DNA of 64,000 nucleotides from Amycolatopsis jejuensis (GTDB lineage: Bacteria > Actinomycetota > Actinomycetes > Mycobacteriales > Pseudonocardiaceae), in NCBI RefSeq assembly GCF_000717335.1, contig NZ_JNYZ01000044.1, positions 8,925-72,924 on the forward strand, in the 5' to 3' direction. The position numbers and the translations under genes were made by a program. The notes beneath the pieces are model-generated. The model had not been told where the DNA came from. It saw only the letters and a list, made by a program, of their open reading frames with translations, and made no database searches. Shown one piece after another: positions 35,924 through 45,515 of the stretch; positions within the stretch are counted from its first letter, which is position 1, and every line of letters begins with the position of its first letter.

Positions 35924-36808
35924 ATGGAGCTCCGCCAGCTGCGCTACTTCGCCGAGGCCGCCCGCCTGTCGCACTTCACCCGGGCCGCCGAGCGGCTCAA
36001 CGTCGCGCAACCGGCGCTCTCCCAGCAGATCCGCGCTCTCGAACGGGAACTCGAAGTCACGCTGTTCGAGCGGCGGGGACGGCGGGTACTGCTCACCGCG
36101 GCCGGGGAACGCCTGCTGGCGCAGACCGAGGTCATCCTCACCGAGGTGGAGCGGGCCCGTGCGCAGGTCCGCGAGGTGCCGGAGGACCCGGGCGGGACCA
36201 CTGTCGTAGGTGCGCTGAGTTCGCTGGTGACCACGTTTCTTCCCGCGGAGCTACCGGTTTTTCACCGCAGGTTTCCGCAGGTGGATGTCGCGATCCGCGA
36301 GCAGACGACCGGGCAGATGCTGCGCCGGCTGCGCGAGGGTGACCTCGAGCTGGCGATCGGCGACGACCGGCTCGGCGACGGCTCGGTGGCGCTGGCCCGG
36401 CGTCCGCTGTTCACCGAGGAGCTGGTCGTCGCCGCACCTCCCGGGCACCGGTTCGCCGGGAACGGTGACGTGGCTCCCGGCGATCTGCCCGGTGCGCACT
36501 TCGTCAGCTACCAGCCCGGGTCCGGGGTGCGGGAAACGCTCGTCGCGCTGCTGCGGTCGGAGGGGCACGAACCGCACATCGCCTACGAAAGCAGCAGCCC
36601 GGAACAACTCGTCGCGCACGGCCTCGGCGTCGCGCTCATGCCGCGGATGGCCGCGGAGGCCGCGGGCGGCCGGGTAGCGGTCAAGAGCCTGCGGCCGCCG
36701 CGGTTCCGCAAGATCGCCCTCTTCACGGTGCGTGACCGCTACCTGTCCAGCGCCGGGGAAGCGTTCTGGCGGCACCAATGGGGCACGCCGCCGGCCGCGC
36801 AGGGCTGA
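35924..36808 (+). CDS. LysR family transcriptional regulator
   Basis: A 294-residue LysR-type regulator. The N-terminal HTH is textbook: MELRQLRYFAEAA, then FTRAAERLNVAQPALSQQIRALE, then LFERRGRRVLLTAAG. The rest is the periplasmic-binding-like effector domain. It is divergent from the dehalogenase/PLP operon by 100 bp, so it most likely activates that operon in response to its substrate. It is convergent with the ketopantoate-reductase-like gene, nine bases away. Confidence 0.92.
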   Translation: MELRQLRYFAEAARLSHFTRAAERLNVAQPALSQQIRALERELEVTLFERRGRRVLLTAAGERLLAQTEVILTEVERARAQVREVPEDPGGTTVVGALSSLVTTFLPAELPVFHRRFPQVDVAIREQTTGQMLRRLREGDLELAIGDDRLGDGSVALARRPLFTEELVVAAPPGHRFAGNGDVAPGDLPGAHFVSYQPGSGVRETLVALLRSEGHEPHIAYESSSPEQLVAHGLGVALMPRMAAEAAGGRVAVKSLRPPRFRKIALFTVRDRYLSSAGEAFWRHQWGTPPAAQG

Positions 36809-36817
36809 GCCGGCCGG

Positions 36818-37828
36818 TCAGCGTACCTCCGCGAGTTCGGCCAGTACGTGCTCGCCCATCGTGTCCGGGTCCTTCTCGGCCCGGTGCACCGCATCGGTCA
36901 CAGCGCGGACGTGCGGGACCTCGACGCCGTGCTTCGCGGCCAGGTCCAGCACCGGCCCGAGGATGTGGTCCACCTCGGTCGGACGACGGTGGATCGCGAG
37001 GTCCCGCCACACGCCGGTGCGGGTCTGCTGGTGCGCGACCCAGTACGCGATCTGTGCCTGCCACGCGGATTCGACCTGCGCCGGGTCCGCCTCGGCGTCC
37101 ACGGTGAACAGTGTCGGGTCGAAGCCGTCGACGGTTTCGCAGCGCACGCCTGCCGCCTGCGCGACCCGCTCGACCTCGCCGACGAGCCGCCCGAACAGCG
37201 ACCGGTGCTGGTTTTTCGCGAGCAGCACGGGTACGTCCTCGTTCGCCACCGCGGTCGCGAAGTACACCGCCGCGATGGCCGCTTTCGACCACAGGTAGCC
37301 GAAAATATTGCTCGTGACCTCGGTGGGGTGGAACTCGCTGAGCAGTGCGGCCAGCTCGTGCACGCGGTTGCTCTCGGTACCGTCGACCTCGCCGATCCGG
37401 AAGGTCCCGGCGCCGCCGTAGATCAGGTGGCCGGGCTTGTCGTAGAAGCCGCCGAACGTGACCAGCGCACCGACTGTCCGTTGTGGACCGACGGCGTCCG
37501 CGATCGGGTACTCCTCCAGTCCGTTCTGCAGCGACACCACGAATCCGTCGTCGCTGAGCAGCGGCGCGATCGTCTTGAGCGCGTCCTGGGTGTGCCGGGA
37601 CTTCACCGCCAGCAGGACGGTGTCCAGTGGTCCGGTGAGGTGCTCCGGGCGGACTGCGCGTGGGTACGCGGTGAAGTCGGCCTCGCCGGAGATCTGCAGG
37701 CCGCGGGCGTTGATCGCGGCGACGTGCTCGGCGTTGGCGTCGACGAGCACGACCTCGTGCCCGGCCTCGTGCAGGTAGGCGCCGACCAGGCCGCCGATGG
37801 CGCCCGCGCCCACGATGTGGATGGTCAT
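36818..37828 (-). CDS. Ketopantoate reductase-like oxidoreductase (ApbA/PanE family)
   Basis: A 336-residue NAD(P)H-dependent reductase. The N-terminal Rossmann loop is [14 protein letters not shown] (residues 5-18), [10 protein letters not shown] is the family strand with the catalytic-site lysine, and the C-terminal helical domain starts near [12 protein letters not shown]. Ketopantoate reductase makes pantoate for coenzyme A, but here the gene ends a peptide-transport operon and overlaps an SDR gene by ATGA. A different 2-oxoacid, or the reverse oxidation of a 2-hydroxyacid, is more likely than a vitamin role. Confidence 0.82.
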   Translation of the reverse strand: MTIHIVGAGAIGGLVGAYLHEAGHEVVLVDANAEHVAAINARGLQISGEADFTAYPRAVRPEHLTGPLDTVLLAVKSRHTQDALKTIAPLLSDDGFVVSLQNGLEEYPIADAVGPQRTVGALVTFGGFYDKPGHLIYGGAGTFRIGEVDGTESNRVHELAALLSEFHPTEVTSNIFGYLWSKAAIAAVYFATAVANEDVPVLLAKNQHRSLFGRLVGEVERVAQAAGVRCETVDGFDPTLFTVDAEADPAQVESAWQAQIAYWVAHQQTRTGVWRDLAIHRRPTEVDHILGPVLDLAAKHGVEVPHVRAVTDAVHRAEKDPDTMGEHVLAELAEVR

Positions 37829-38562
37829 TTCAGCTCCCTCGTGAACGGCAGGTGCGGACGGCCGGTGTGCGAGCCGCCGCTGACGTCGATGATCGCCCCG
37901 GTGGTCCAGGACGACCGGTCGGACAACAGGAAGGCGCACGCCTCGGCGATGTCCGCGGGGTCGCCGGTGCGGCGCAGCGGGGTGGCGGCCAGGGTTTGCG
38001 CGAAGTAGTCCGGCACGCCCTCGGTGTCCGGGCGGATGACGTTGTCGAGTACCAGGCCCGGCGCGACCGCGTTGACCCGGATGCGGTGCGGCCCGCCCTC
38101 GATGGCGCTGACGTGGGTGAACATCTCCACCGCGGCCTTGGACGAGCAGTAATGCCCGCCCCCGGCGCGGGCGGACCGCGCCGCACCCGAGGACACGACC
38201 ACGATCGAACCCGGCGTACCACGGGAAATCCACCGCCGGAACAGCTCTCCGGTGACGAGCATGACCGACCGGACGTTCACCGCGAACACGGTGTCCCACT
38301 CCATCGCGGTCATCTCGCTGATCGGCAGGTTCGGGTACACGCCGTGCGCGAACACGACGCCGTCGAGCGGTCCTTCCGCCTCCGCTTCGTCCACAATGGA
38401 CGACAGATCGGGGCCGGCCAGGTCGGCCTGGATGTCCACAGTGGACGACCGGTCCTGGGTGACCACGTCCGCGCCCTGTTCGGCCAGCAGGAACGCGGTC
38501 GACCGGCCGATCCGCCCGCCCGCGCCGGTGACCAGGTACCGGCGTCCGCTCAGCTCGCTCAT
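37825..38562 (-). CDS. Short-chain dehydrogenase/reductase
   Basis: A 245-residue classical SDR. The cofactor loop is [12 protein letters not shown] (residues 12-23), followed by the F-A-H-G variant of the NNAG motif, the catalytic serine in VVVSSGAA, and YCSSK (Tyr/Lys) near residue 155. An early acidic residue after the second strand (TQDRSS) favours NAD over NADP. The substrate is unknown. It overlaps both neighbours by ATGA, within the locus C operon, and contains two GTCCA-N3-TGGAC palindromes. Confidence 0.9.
   Translation of the reverse strand: MSELSGRRYLVTGAGGRIGRSTAFLLAEQGADVVTQDRSSTVDIQADLAGPDLSSIVDEAEAEGPLDGVVFAHGVYPNLPISEMTAMEWDTVFAVNVRSVMLVTGELFRRWISRGTPGSIVVVSSGAARSARAGGGHYCSSKAAVEMFTHVSAIEGGPHRIRVNAVAPGLVLDNVIRPDTEGVPDYFAQTLAATPLRRTGDPADIAEACAFLLSDRSSWTTGAIIDVSGGSHTGRPHLPFTRELK
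38389..38446. repeat. Two copies of the palindrome GTCCA-N3-TGGAC
   Basis: GTCCACAATGGAC (38389-38401) and GTCCACAGTGGAC (38434-38446) lie inside the SDR gene. Further full copies occur at 10762, 40805, 44087 and 47720, with near-full copies at 17037 and 63545. The centre is always CAA/TTG, CAG/CTG or CTT/AAG. Confidence 0.8.
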
Positions 38563-40268
38563 TCCAGTGCCCCCTCCAGGAAGGCCACGGCTTCCCGCAG
38601 GCTCACCGCGACCCGGTTGCGCTCGCGGACCAGGCGGGAGTGCAGGAACCGGAAGCCGTCGCTGTCCGGCTCCAGCCCGGACAGCCGCGGTGTGTCGGCG
38701 AGCCCGGGGACGCCGCCGACGAACAGCGCCGGGTCGTGCGTGAACCGGTCGCCCTGGGTGTAGTCGAGCGGCACGAACAGGCGAGACAACCGGTGCACGG
38801 TCGCGTTGAACCAGTCCGGATCCACCGACTCCCGCTTGGCCCACAGCGCCGCGGCCAGCTCCCGGGCGCGCAGCCCGCGCTCGATCGGGACGGACAGGTC
38901 CAGCCGCCCGGCCGAGCTGATCTGCAGTTCCCGCAACCGTTCGACGAGTGCCTCGCAAGCCGGGGTGAAGTCCATCGGCAGCGTCGGGTCGGTGAGCAGC
39001 CGCCACACCGCGTGCAGGTAGATCCGGGTGTCGCGGACGAGCAGCTCGGGGTCGATCTTGTCGAGCGTGTCCTCGGGCGTGTGCCACCACCAGCCGGTGC
39101 CGTTGCCCTTGCGCGGCCCGCCGCCGAACACCGCGGCCTGCGCGTTGAGCAGCGCCGGGTCGATCGGCTGCTCGCTCATGTTCGCGAAGATCGCCGGGAC
39201 GCCGATACCCCAGAACGACTGGTCGCCCGCGCGGTGCATGCGCCGTCCGGCCCAGTCCTGACCGGCTTGCGTGCTCAGCGCTTCCTGCGCCAGCTCGCCC
39301 AGCTCGGCCGCCGATGTCGCGTCCGCCACCACGGTGTTGCCGTTGCCGCCGGTCGAATCGATGTTGACGTGTACCGCGGCGCGGGCTTCGAGCTCCTCCC
39401 AGTGGTGGTCGGCGTACCAGGCGGAACTGGAGTAGCGGCCCTGCGAATGCCCCGACCAGAACGCCAGCCGCAGGCCACGCTGCCACTGGTCGCGCCGTTC
39501 GGCGGCAATCCGGGCGACCTCGATCATGGTCGCGTTCGCGGTGCCGTTGTCCATCAGGCCGTAGTGCCACGTGTCGTGGTGGCCGGTGAAGAACACGAAC
39601 GGCTCGTCCTCGCCGCCGCGGGTGCTCGGCAGGTCGGCGAGGAGGATCGGGGTCGGCCGCCAGCCGGTGTCGATCTCGGTGTGCACGGTGATTTCCTGAC
39701 CCGCCAGCTCCCGGAGCCGGGTGCCGTCCGTCGCGCTCACCGAGCAGACGGCGGTGGCGGGCAGGTCGTCGACGGCGTCGTCACCCGGGCTGCCCCACAC
39801 CGGCGACACGCACATCTCGTGCAGTTTGTCGTGCGGGCTGACGTGCACCTGGGCGATGGCGCCCCGGTTACCGGCCTCGATCGTCTGACCGGGCCCGGGT
39901 ACGCCGTCGATCAGCACGATGCAGCCGGTGACGTCCAGGCCGGCGTACTCCTCGGCGGTACCGCGGCCGACCGGAACCAGCCGTCCGGTGAGTCCGTCCG
40001 GGGGAGTGGAGCGGGAGAACGACACGGCGAGCGCGTTGTGGGTGACGCCGTCGGCCTCCACTCGCGCGGACACCGGCAGGCTGATGTAGGCGTCGTGGCT
40101 CAGCAGCTGGGTGGTGTAGCCGAGATCGTCGAGGAGACCGCGCAGGTACCCGAGACTCTCCAGCTCGCCGGGGGTGCCCGCGTGCTTGGTCCATTGCGCC
40201 ATCGGCGAAAGCACGGCCATCAGGCGCTCGGCCGAGACCTCGCCGGTGACGCCGGCAACGTTGTTCAC
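38559..40268 (-). CDS. M28 family peptidase-like protein, non-canonical active site
   Basis: A 569-residue protein with an M28 aminopeptidase core and a PA-like inserted domain (about residues 100-200). The metal ligands His/Asp in [14 protein letters not shown], the aspartate in NIDSTGG and the late histidine in [12 protein letters not shown] are kept. The usual EE (general base plus metal ligand) is replaced by His274-Ser275 in [13 protein letters not shown]. There is no signal peptide, unlike most M28 enzymes, so it would act on imported substrate. GTG 40268 follows AAAGGA. Position in locus C suggests it follows the gamma-glutamyltransferase step. Confidence 0.82.
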   Translation of the reverse strand: MNNVAGVTGEVSAERLMAVLSPMAQWTKHAGTPGELESLGYLRGLLDDLGYTTQLLSHDAYISLPVSARVEADGVTHNALAVSFSRSTPPDGLTGRLVPVGRGTAEEYAGLDVTGCIVLIDGVPGPGQTIEAGNRGAIAQVHVSPHDKLHEMCVSPVWGSPGDDAVDDLPATAVCSVSATDGTRLRELAGQEITVHTEIDTGWRPTPILLADLPSTRGGEDEPFVFFTGHHDTWHYGLMDNGTANATMIEVARIAAERRDQWQRGLRLAFWSGHSQGRYSSSAWYADHHWEELEARAAVHVNIDSTGGNGNTVVADATSAAELGELAQEALSTQAGQDWAGRRMHRAGDQSFWGIGVPAIFANMSEQPIDPALLNAQAAVFGGGPRKGNGTGWWWHTPEDTLDKIDPELLVRDTRIYLHAVWRLLTDPTLPMDFTPACEALVERLRELQISSAGRLDLSVPIERGLRARELAAALWAKRESVDPDWFNATVHRLSRLFVPLDYTQGDRFTHDPALFVGGVPGLADTPRLSGLEPDSDGFRFLHSRLVRERNRVAVSLREAVAFLEGALE

Positions 40269-40288
40269 TGTGGACAGTCCTTTCCGGA

Positions 40289-41947
40289 TCACAGGGCGGC
40301 GGCGCTGCCGGCGCGGCGGGGTCCCGCGCTGCCGTGCAGCTTGCCGTCGTCGCCGCGCCAGCTCATCTGGTACGAGCCGAGGTGCCAGTCGTAGGCGGGC
40401 AGCGGCGACATCAGCAGCCCGCGCGCCATCAGCCCGCGCGTGACCTCTTCGGGCACCCGCGCTTCCATGGAGAACTGGTAGTCCTCGCGCAGTGGGTAGA
40501 GCCGCGGCGCGTCTTCGGCGGCGTAGGGATCCATGCCGTAGTCGAGGATGTTGGACAGCACCTGCGGCACCGTGCAGTACACGCTCCCCGGCGAACCGAG
40601 GCCCAGCACCGGTTTGCCGTCCTTGAACACCAGCGTGTTGCCGATCGCGCAGCGCATCCGGCCGCCGCCGGTGAACCAGCCGCCGATCCACATGTCCATC
40701 CGGTTGATGCCGTTGCTGCCGATCATCGGCACGCCGCCGATCACCTCGCCCGGGATGCCCGAGCCCTGCAGCGTGTTCATCGACTGCACCCAGTTGCCGT
40801 ACTTGTCCACAATGGACAGCTCGCAGCTGCCCGCGGACTGCGCGGGTGTCGGCGAGGGCAGGTGCCCGATCGCGGCGAGCTGCGCCGCACCGCCGGTGAT
40901 CTCGACGTGCTTGGTGAGGTCGATCGTGGGCTTGCTTCGCCGGATCAGGTCGGCCACCATCCGGTGGAAGTCCCGTGACATCAGCAGTTCGGCCGGGTCC
41001 TCGAAGATCCGCGGGTCGTTGATCAGGTTGGCTTCCTTGTCGGCGCGGCGCAAGGCATGCGTGAGGTAGTACAGCGCGTCGGCCGATTCGGTGTAGTGCC
41101 CGTACGAGGTGATGTCCAGCTCGTCGAGGATGCCCAGCACCATCGAGCAGAACACGGCCTGGCGCTCCGGCGGGGACAGCTGCACGATCTCGTGTCCACG
41201 GTGTTCGTACCGCAGCCCGGAACCCCATTCGGCCTGCGACGCGGCCATGTGTTCCTTGGTGATCGGCCAGCCCAGTTCGTTCGCGCGGCGGAGGAACTCC
41301 TGCGCCCAGTCCCCGGTGAGGAAATAGTCCGGGCCTTCCTCGGCGAGCCGGACCATGGTGCGGTGCAGCGCCGGTTTCGGCCAGCGGTCGCCGACCTGGG
41401 GGAGATGCCCGCCGGGCGCGAAGTGCTCGCGGCCGGACGGGGTGTAGAGGAAGAAGTCGTACGACTGCGCCATCACCAGGTGCTCGAACGAGTCCACGAC
41501 GTGCCCGACCTCGGCCCAGTGCACCGCGGGCGCGCACAGTTCGGCCCACGGCCGTGTGGCGAAGCGTTCGTACAGAGCCTTCATCCCCGGCATGAAGCCC
41601 GGGATCACCGCGTACGGCCCGGCGCCGGTGGCCGAGTACTGGCTGCGCGGCGGCGGGACCCGGTGGAACGGCGGCAGGTCCGGTGCGATCGTGCCGTGGC
41701 TGTTCAGCTCGTGCACGGTGCCGGTTTCGGCTTCCCAGAACAGCATCGTGAACATGCCCGCGTGGTTGGTGAGGTCCTGCTGCACCACGGCCTGCACGAG
41801 CGAACCCGCGATCACCGCGTCCACCGCGTTGCCGCCGCCGGCCAGCACGTCGCGCATGGTGTCGGTGACGATCGGGTGCTGGCTGGAGCACACTGCGTTG
41901 TCGCCGGTCACCGGGGTCTTCGGTCCGACCCGCCCCTCGTTGGTCAC
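40289..41947 (-). CDS. Gamma-glutamyltransferase family protein, cytosolic and divergent
   Basis: A 552-residue Ntn-hydrolase of the gamma-glutamyltransferase (GGT) family, which removes or transfers gamma-glutamyl or acyl groups. The large-subunit start (SSQHPIVTDT, GGGNAVDAVIA) and the GSPGS oxyanion loop are recognisable. At the autoprocessing site the usual Thr-Thr-His reads Ser374-Cys375-Glu376 before LSIVD, so the nucleophile would be Ser or Cys. No signal peptide is present, although classical GGT is exported. The GTG start overlaps the fused ATPase stop. A DnaA-box-like TTGTCCACA at 40803 is probably coincidental. Confidence 0.82.
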   Translation of the reverse strand: MTNEGRVGPKTPVTGDNAVCSSQHPIVTDTMRDVLAGGGNAVDAVIAGSLVQAVVQQDLTNHAGMFTMLFWEAETGTVHELNSHGTIAPDLPPFHRVPPPRSQYSATGAGPYAVIPGFMPGMKALYERFATRPWAELCAPAVHWAEVGHVVDSFEHLVMAQSYDFFLYTPSGREHFAPGGHLPQVGDRWPKPALHRTMVRLAEEGPDYFLTGDWAQEFLRRANELGWPITKEHMAASQAEWGSGLRYEHRGHEIVQLSPPERQAVFCSMVLGILDELDITSYGHYTESADALYYLTHALRRADKEANLINDPRIFEDPAELLMSRDFHRMVADLIRRSKPTIDLTKHVEITGGAAQLAAIGHLPSPTPAQSAGSCELSIVDKYGNWVQSMNTLQGSGIPGEVIGGVPMIGSNGINRMDMWIGGWFTGGGRMRCAIGNTLVFKDGKPVLGLGSPGSVYCTVPQVLSNILDYGMDPYAAEDAPRLYPLREDYQFSMEARVPEEVTRGLMARGLLMSPLPAYDWHLGSYQMSWRGDDGKLHGSAGPRRAGSAAAL

Positions 41948-43752
41948 TGGGTGACTCCTTCCTGGTCGAGCCCGAGCACGGAGCCCACGAGACGGGCGGT
42001 GTAGCTGTGCGCGGGATGGTCGAGCACGTCGGCCGTGCGGCCTTCTTCGACGATCTCGCCGTGGTAGAGCACGAGAACGCGATCGGTCATCTGCCGGACG
42101 ACGGACAGCTCGTGGGTGATGAAAAGCATGCTCATGCGGTACTGCCGGTGCAGCTTCCGCAGCAGGGTGAGGATTTCCGCGCGCACCGAAACGTCCAGTG
42201 CGGCAACGGGTTCGTCGCAGATCAGCAGCCGGGGCCGCAGCGCGACAGCCCGAGCGATGGCGATCCGCTGCCGTTCGCCGCCGGACAGCTGAGCGGGACG
42301 GCGCTGCGCGTGTTCCTCGGTGAGGCCGACCTGGGTGAGCAGTTCGGCGGTTTCGGCCCGGTGGTCGGCATTCCGGTCGCGGGTGGTGATGGCCTCCCGC
42401 AGGGTGGCGCCGATGGTACGGGCCGGGTTGAGCGACGAGTACGGGTCCTGGAAGACCACCTGCACCAGCTGGGCGACGCTGCGGTTTTCGGCCCGGCTGA
42501 GCCGCGAGTAGTCGGCCAGGTCGAGGCCGCCGAGGCCGATGCTGCCGGAATCCGGCCGCACGAGCCCGAGCAGCGAGCGGGCGATGGTGGTCTTGCCGGA
42601 ACCGGATTCGCCGACGAGACCGACGGATTCGAACTCGTCGACGGCGAACGACACCCCTTTTACCGCCTGTGTACGGGTTTTGCCGCCCGCGAGGTCCCGG
42701 AAGGACTTCTGCAGGTCCCGCACGGTCAGCAAGGCGCCGGACGATTCAGGTTCGGCCGACGTGGCACTCGCGGTGGTTTCCGGTGCGGTGTCGAGCAGTT
42801 CCGCGGCGATCTCGTCGATCCGGAGGCAGGCGGTGGTGTGGTCCGGGCTCGTGGCCTGCAAGGTCGGCCGTTCGGCGCGGCAGGCGTCGGTGGCCCAATT
42901 GCAGCGGGACGCGAATCCGCATTGCCCGCCCACGGAATCCGCCGGAGGCACCCGGCCGGGGATGGACTGCATCTTCTCGACCCGGCGGTCCAGCGGCAGA
43001 TGCGAACCCAGCAACCCCGCGGTGTACGGATGCTGCGGATTCCGGCGCAGCTCGGCCGACGGGGCCTGCTCGACGAGCCCGCCCGCGTACATGACCATGA
43101 TCCGGTCGCACACGGAAAACGCGACGCCGAGGTCGTGCGTGACCAGGATCAGCGCCATTCCGCGGCTGCGCCGGAGCTGGTCGAGCATTTCCAGCACCTG
43201 TGCCTGCGTGGTCGCGTCGAGCGCGGTAGTGGGCTCGTCGGCGATCAGCAGATCCGGGTCACCGGCCAGCGCCGCCGCCATCGCGACCCGCTGCCGCATT
43301 CCGCCGGACAGCTGGAACGGGTACCGGTGCGCGGCGCGGGCCGGGTCGAGGCCGACCTCCTCCAGCCGCCGGTACACCTCCGCGCGTAGCTTTGCCTTGT
43401 TACGCCGGATCGGCGCGGGCAGCACCTCGGCGATGTGCGCGAAGGACGTCTGCACCGGGTTGAGCATCGAGAACGGGTCCTGCATCAGCAGGCTGATCCG
43501 GGTGCCGCGGACCTCCCGGAGGTCCTTTTCGGACTGTCCGAGCAGCTCGCGGCCGTCGAAGGTGACCGACCCGGTCGCGGTGACCCCGCGGGGGAGCAGC
43601 CCGACCAGCGAGCGCACGGTGAGCGACTTCCCGCTGCCGGATTCGCCGACGATCCCCACCGACGTCCCGGCCTCGACCGCGAACCGCACGTCCCGCACGA
43701 GCGGACGGCCCTGGTGGGCGATGTCCACCCCGTCCACAGTGAGCAGACTCAT
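41944..43752 (-). CDS. Peptide ABC transporter, fused double ATP-binding protein (DppD-DppF)
   Basis: A 602-residue fusion of two ABC ATPases. The first half has [16 protein letters not shown] and LLIADEP followed by TTALD, and ends with the cysteine extension (CGFASRCNWATDAC). A linker rich in Ala/Thr/Ser (about residues 325-350) leads to the second half with GESGSGKT, LSGGERQR and LLICDEP. Loci A and B encode these as separate proteins. The ATG overlaps the DppC stop by ATGA and the end overlaps the GGT start. Confidence 0.93.
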   Translation of the reverse strand: MSLLTVDGVDIAHQGRPLVRDVRFAVEAGTSVGIVGESGSGKSLTVRSLVGLLPRGVTATGSVTFDGRELLGQSEKDLREVRGTRISLLMQDPFSMLNPVQTSFAHIAEVLPAPIRRNKAKLRAEVYRRLEEVGLDPARAAHRYPFQLSGGMRQRVAMAAALAGDPDLLIADEPTTALDATTQAQVLEMLDQLRRSRGMALILVTHDLGVAFSVCDRIMVMYAGGLVEQAPSAELRRNPQHPYTAGLLGSHLPLDRRVEKMQSIPGRVPPADSVGGQCGFASRCNWATDACRAERPTLQATSPDHTTACLRIDEIAAELLDTAPETTASATSAEPESSGALLTVRDLQKSFRDLAGGKTRTQAVKGVSFAVDEFESVGLVGESGSGKTTIARSLLGLVRPDSGSIGLGGLDLADYSRLSRAENRSVAQLVQVVFQDPYSSLNPARTIGATLREAITTRDRNADHRAETAELLTQVGLTEEHAQRRPAQLSGGERQRIAIARAVALRPRLLICDEPVAALDVSVRAEILTLLRKLHRQYRMSMLFITHELSVVRQMTDRVLVLYHGEIVEEGRTADVLDHPAHSYTARLVGSVLGLDQEGVTQ

Positions 43753-44564
43753 CGCGCCTCCCGCTGTGCCGTGAGCCGGTCGTAGAAGCTGTCTCCGAGC
43801 ACCGTCGCGCACACCGCGGTGAGGATGATCATCACCGCCGGGGCGAGCGAAAGCCACGGTTCGGACAGGATCTGTTCACGCCCTTCGGCGATCATGACGC
43901 CCCATTCCGCGCTGCCCGGCTGTCCGCCGATGCCCAGGAAGGCCAGTGCGGAAAACGCGATCAGCGCGACGACGAAGTCGAGCAGGAACGTGGCCACCAC
44001 GGTGGGCACGATGTTGGGCAGGAGGTGCCGGAACATCACCGTGCGCGCGGGCAGCCGCAGGCTTTGCGCGGCCTCCACATAGGGCAGTCCACTTTGGACT
44101 GTCGCGGCACTGCGGATCATCCGGATCGCCGTCGGCATCGACAGCAGCGCCAGCACCAGCACGGTGACCACGTAGCCGCCGGAGGAAATCCCGACCACCA
44201 CGATCGCGACCAGCAGCGCCGGAAGCGCGTAGAGGACGTCGACCAGGCGGCTGATCACACTGTCCACCCGGCCGCGGTAGTACGCCGCAGCCAGGCCGAG
44301 CGAAATGCCGACCACCACCGCGACCAAGGCCACGAGCAGCGGTCCGATCACCGCGACCCGGGCACCGGAGATCACCCGGGACAGCACGTCACGGCCGAGG
44401 TCGTCGGTGCCGAGCCAGTGCTGCCCGGTGGGGCCGCTGGAGCTGAGTTCGAGCTGCTGCGCGTTGGGCGGGTACGGCGTGAGCGCGTCCCCGGCGATCA
44501 CGAAGACCAGGATCACCGCGAGCGGCACCGCCGCCACGATCGCGGGCCAGCCGAGGCGCTTCAT
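43749..44564 (-). CDS. Peptide ABC transporter permease (DppC type), locus C
   Basis: A 271-residue permease with LGTDDLGRDVLSRVISGAR, typical of DppC-type proteins, and about six membrane helices. The EAA loop is near VEAAQSLRLPARTVMFRHLLPN. It is shorter at the N-terminus than its locus B counterpart. Both ends overlap neighbouring genes by ATGA. Confidence 0.92.
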   Translation of the reverse strand: MKRLGWPAIVAAVPLAVILVFVIAGDALTPYPPNAQQLELSSSGPTGQHWLGTDDLGRDVLSRVISGARVAVIGPLLVALVAVVVGISLGLAAAYYRGRVDSVISRLVDVLYALPALLVAIVVVGISSGGYVVTVLVLALLSMPTAIRMIRSAATVQSGLPYVEAAQSLRLPARTVMFRHLLPNIVPTVVATFLLDFVVALIAFSALAFLGIGGQPGSAEWGVMIAEGREQILSEPWLSLAPAVMIILTAVCATVLGDSFYDRLTAQREAR

Positions 44565-45511
44565 GCCGCCACCTGCCGGGCCCGGATGCGCGGGTCGAGG
44601 AGGCCGGTGAGCACGTCGACCGCCAGGTTCACCAGGATCACGAACGCCGCCGCGACCATTGCAATGCCTTGTACCACCGGAATGTCCTTGGTGTTGACCG
44701 AAACCACGAGCAGCGAGCCGACGCCGGGCAGCGAGAACACCGTCTCCACCAGCACCGCACCGGACAGCGCGGCAATGAGCACCACGCCGGACGACGTGAC
44801 GATCGGTACCGCCGCATTGCGCATTGCGTAGGTCACCAGCACCCGGGGCGACGCGACCCCGCGGGCCCGGGCGAAGGTGACGTAATCCTGGTCCATCACG
44901 TCGAGCATCGCGGCCCGTGTCTGCCGCAGCACGATCGCCATCAGCGCGACCGCCAGTGACACTGCGGGCAGGACGAGGTGCCAGAGGCTGTCCGCGAACC
45001 CTTCGCCGGCCCCGAAAACCGGGAACCAGTCGAGTACCACGCCGAACACGTAGACCAGCAGCAGGCCGACCGCGAACGGCGGGGCACTCATCCCGAAAGC
45101 AGCCACTGTGGACACCACGCGGTCGGTGGTGGCACCCCGCCGCAGCCCGGCGACGGCGCCGAGCGGGATGCCGACCACGACCACCAGCAGCAGCGCGAAG
45201 AGCGCCAGCTGGAACGACATCGGCAGGGCGTGGCCCAGCGCGGACAGCACGTCCTCGCCGGACCGCACCGAGGTGCCGAAGTCGAGCCGGACCGCGCCGG
45301 CCAGCCACCGGCCGTACTGCACCAGGAACGGATCGTCCAGGTGGTACTTGGCGGTGGTTGCCGCAATGAGCTCCGGAGTGGACGGTGCGGTGCCCATGAG
45401 CGTGGCCAGCAGCGATCCGGGCGCCAGCGCGAGCAGGCTGAACACCAGGAACGACACCAGCAGGAGCATCGCGACCATCGCGGCGAGGCGGCGGGCCAGG
45501 AACTTGATCAT
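44561..45511 (-). CDS. Peptide ABC transporter permease (DppB type), locus C
   Basis: A 316-residue permease starting FLARRLAAMVAMLLLVSFLVF, with the TFARARGVASPRVLVTYAMRN EAA loop and the C-terminal GLLDPRIRAR. It starts four bases after the binding-protein stop and overlaps the DppC gene by ATGA. Confidence 0.92.
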   Translation of the reverse strand: MIKFLARRLAAMVAMLLLVSFLVFSLLALAPGSLLATLMGTAPSTPELIAATTAKYHLDDPFLVQYGRWLAGAVRLDFGTSVRSGEDVLSALGHALPMSFQLALFALLLVVVVGIPLGAVAGLRRGATTDRVVSTVAAFGMSAPPFAVGLLLVYVFGVVLDWFPVFGAGEGFADSLWHLVLPAVSLAVALMAIVLRQTRAAMLDVMDQDYVTFARARGVASPRVLVTYAMRNAAVPIVTSSGVVLIAALSGAVLVETVFSLPGVGSLLVVSVNTKDIPVVQGIAMVAAAFVILVNLAVDVLTGLLDPRIRARQVAA

Positions 45512-45515
45512 CGGG

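Noticed and set aside
24512..40811. Perfect DnaA-box-like TTGTCCACA at 24512-24520 and 40803-40811
   Set aside because: Two isolated boxes inside coding sequence, 16 kb apart, with no dnaA/dnaN or AT-rich region. The second is part of the recurrent GTCCA-N3-TGGAC palindrome.
38559..41891. An open frame of 1110 codons on the minus strand
   Set aside because: Only its 3' half matches a protein family (M28-like). The upstream half is an out-of-frame reading of the gamma-glutamyltransferase gene, and GTG 40268 has its own ribosome site.
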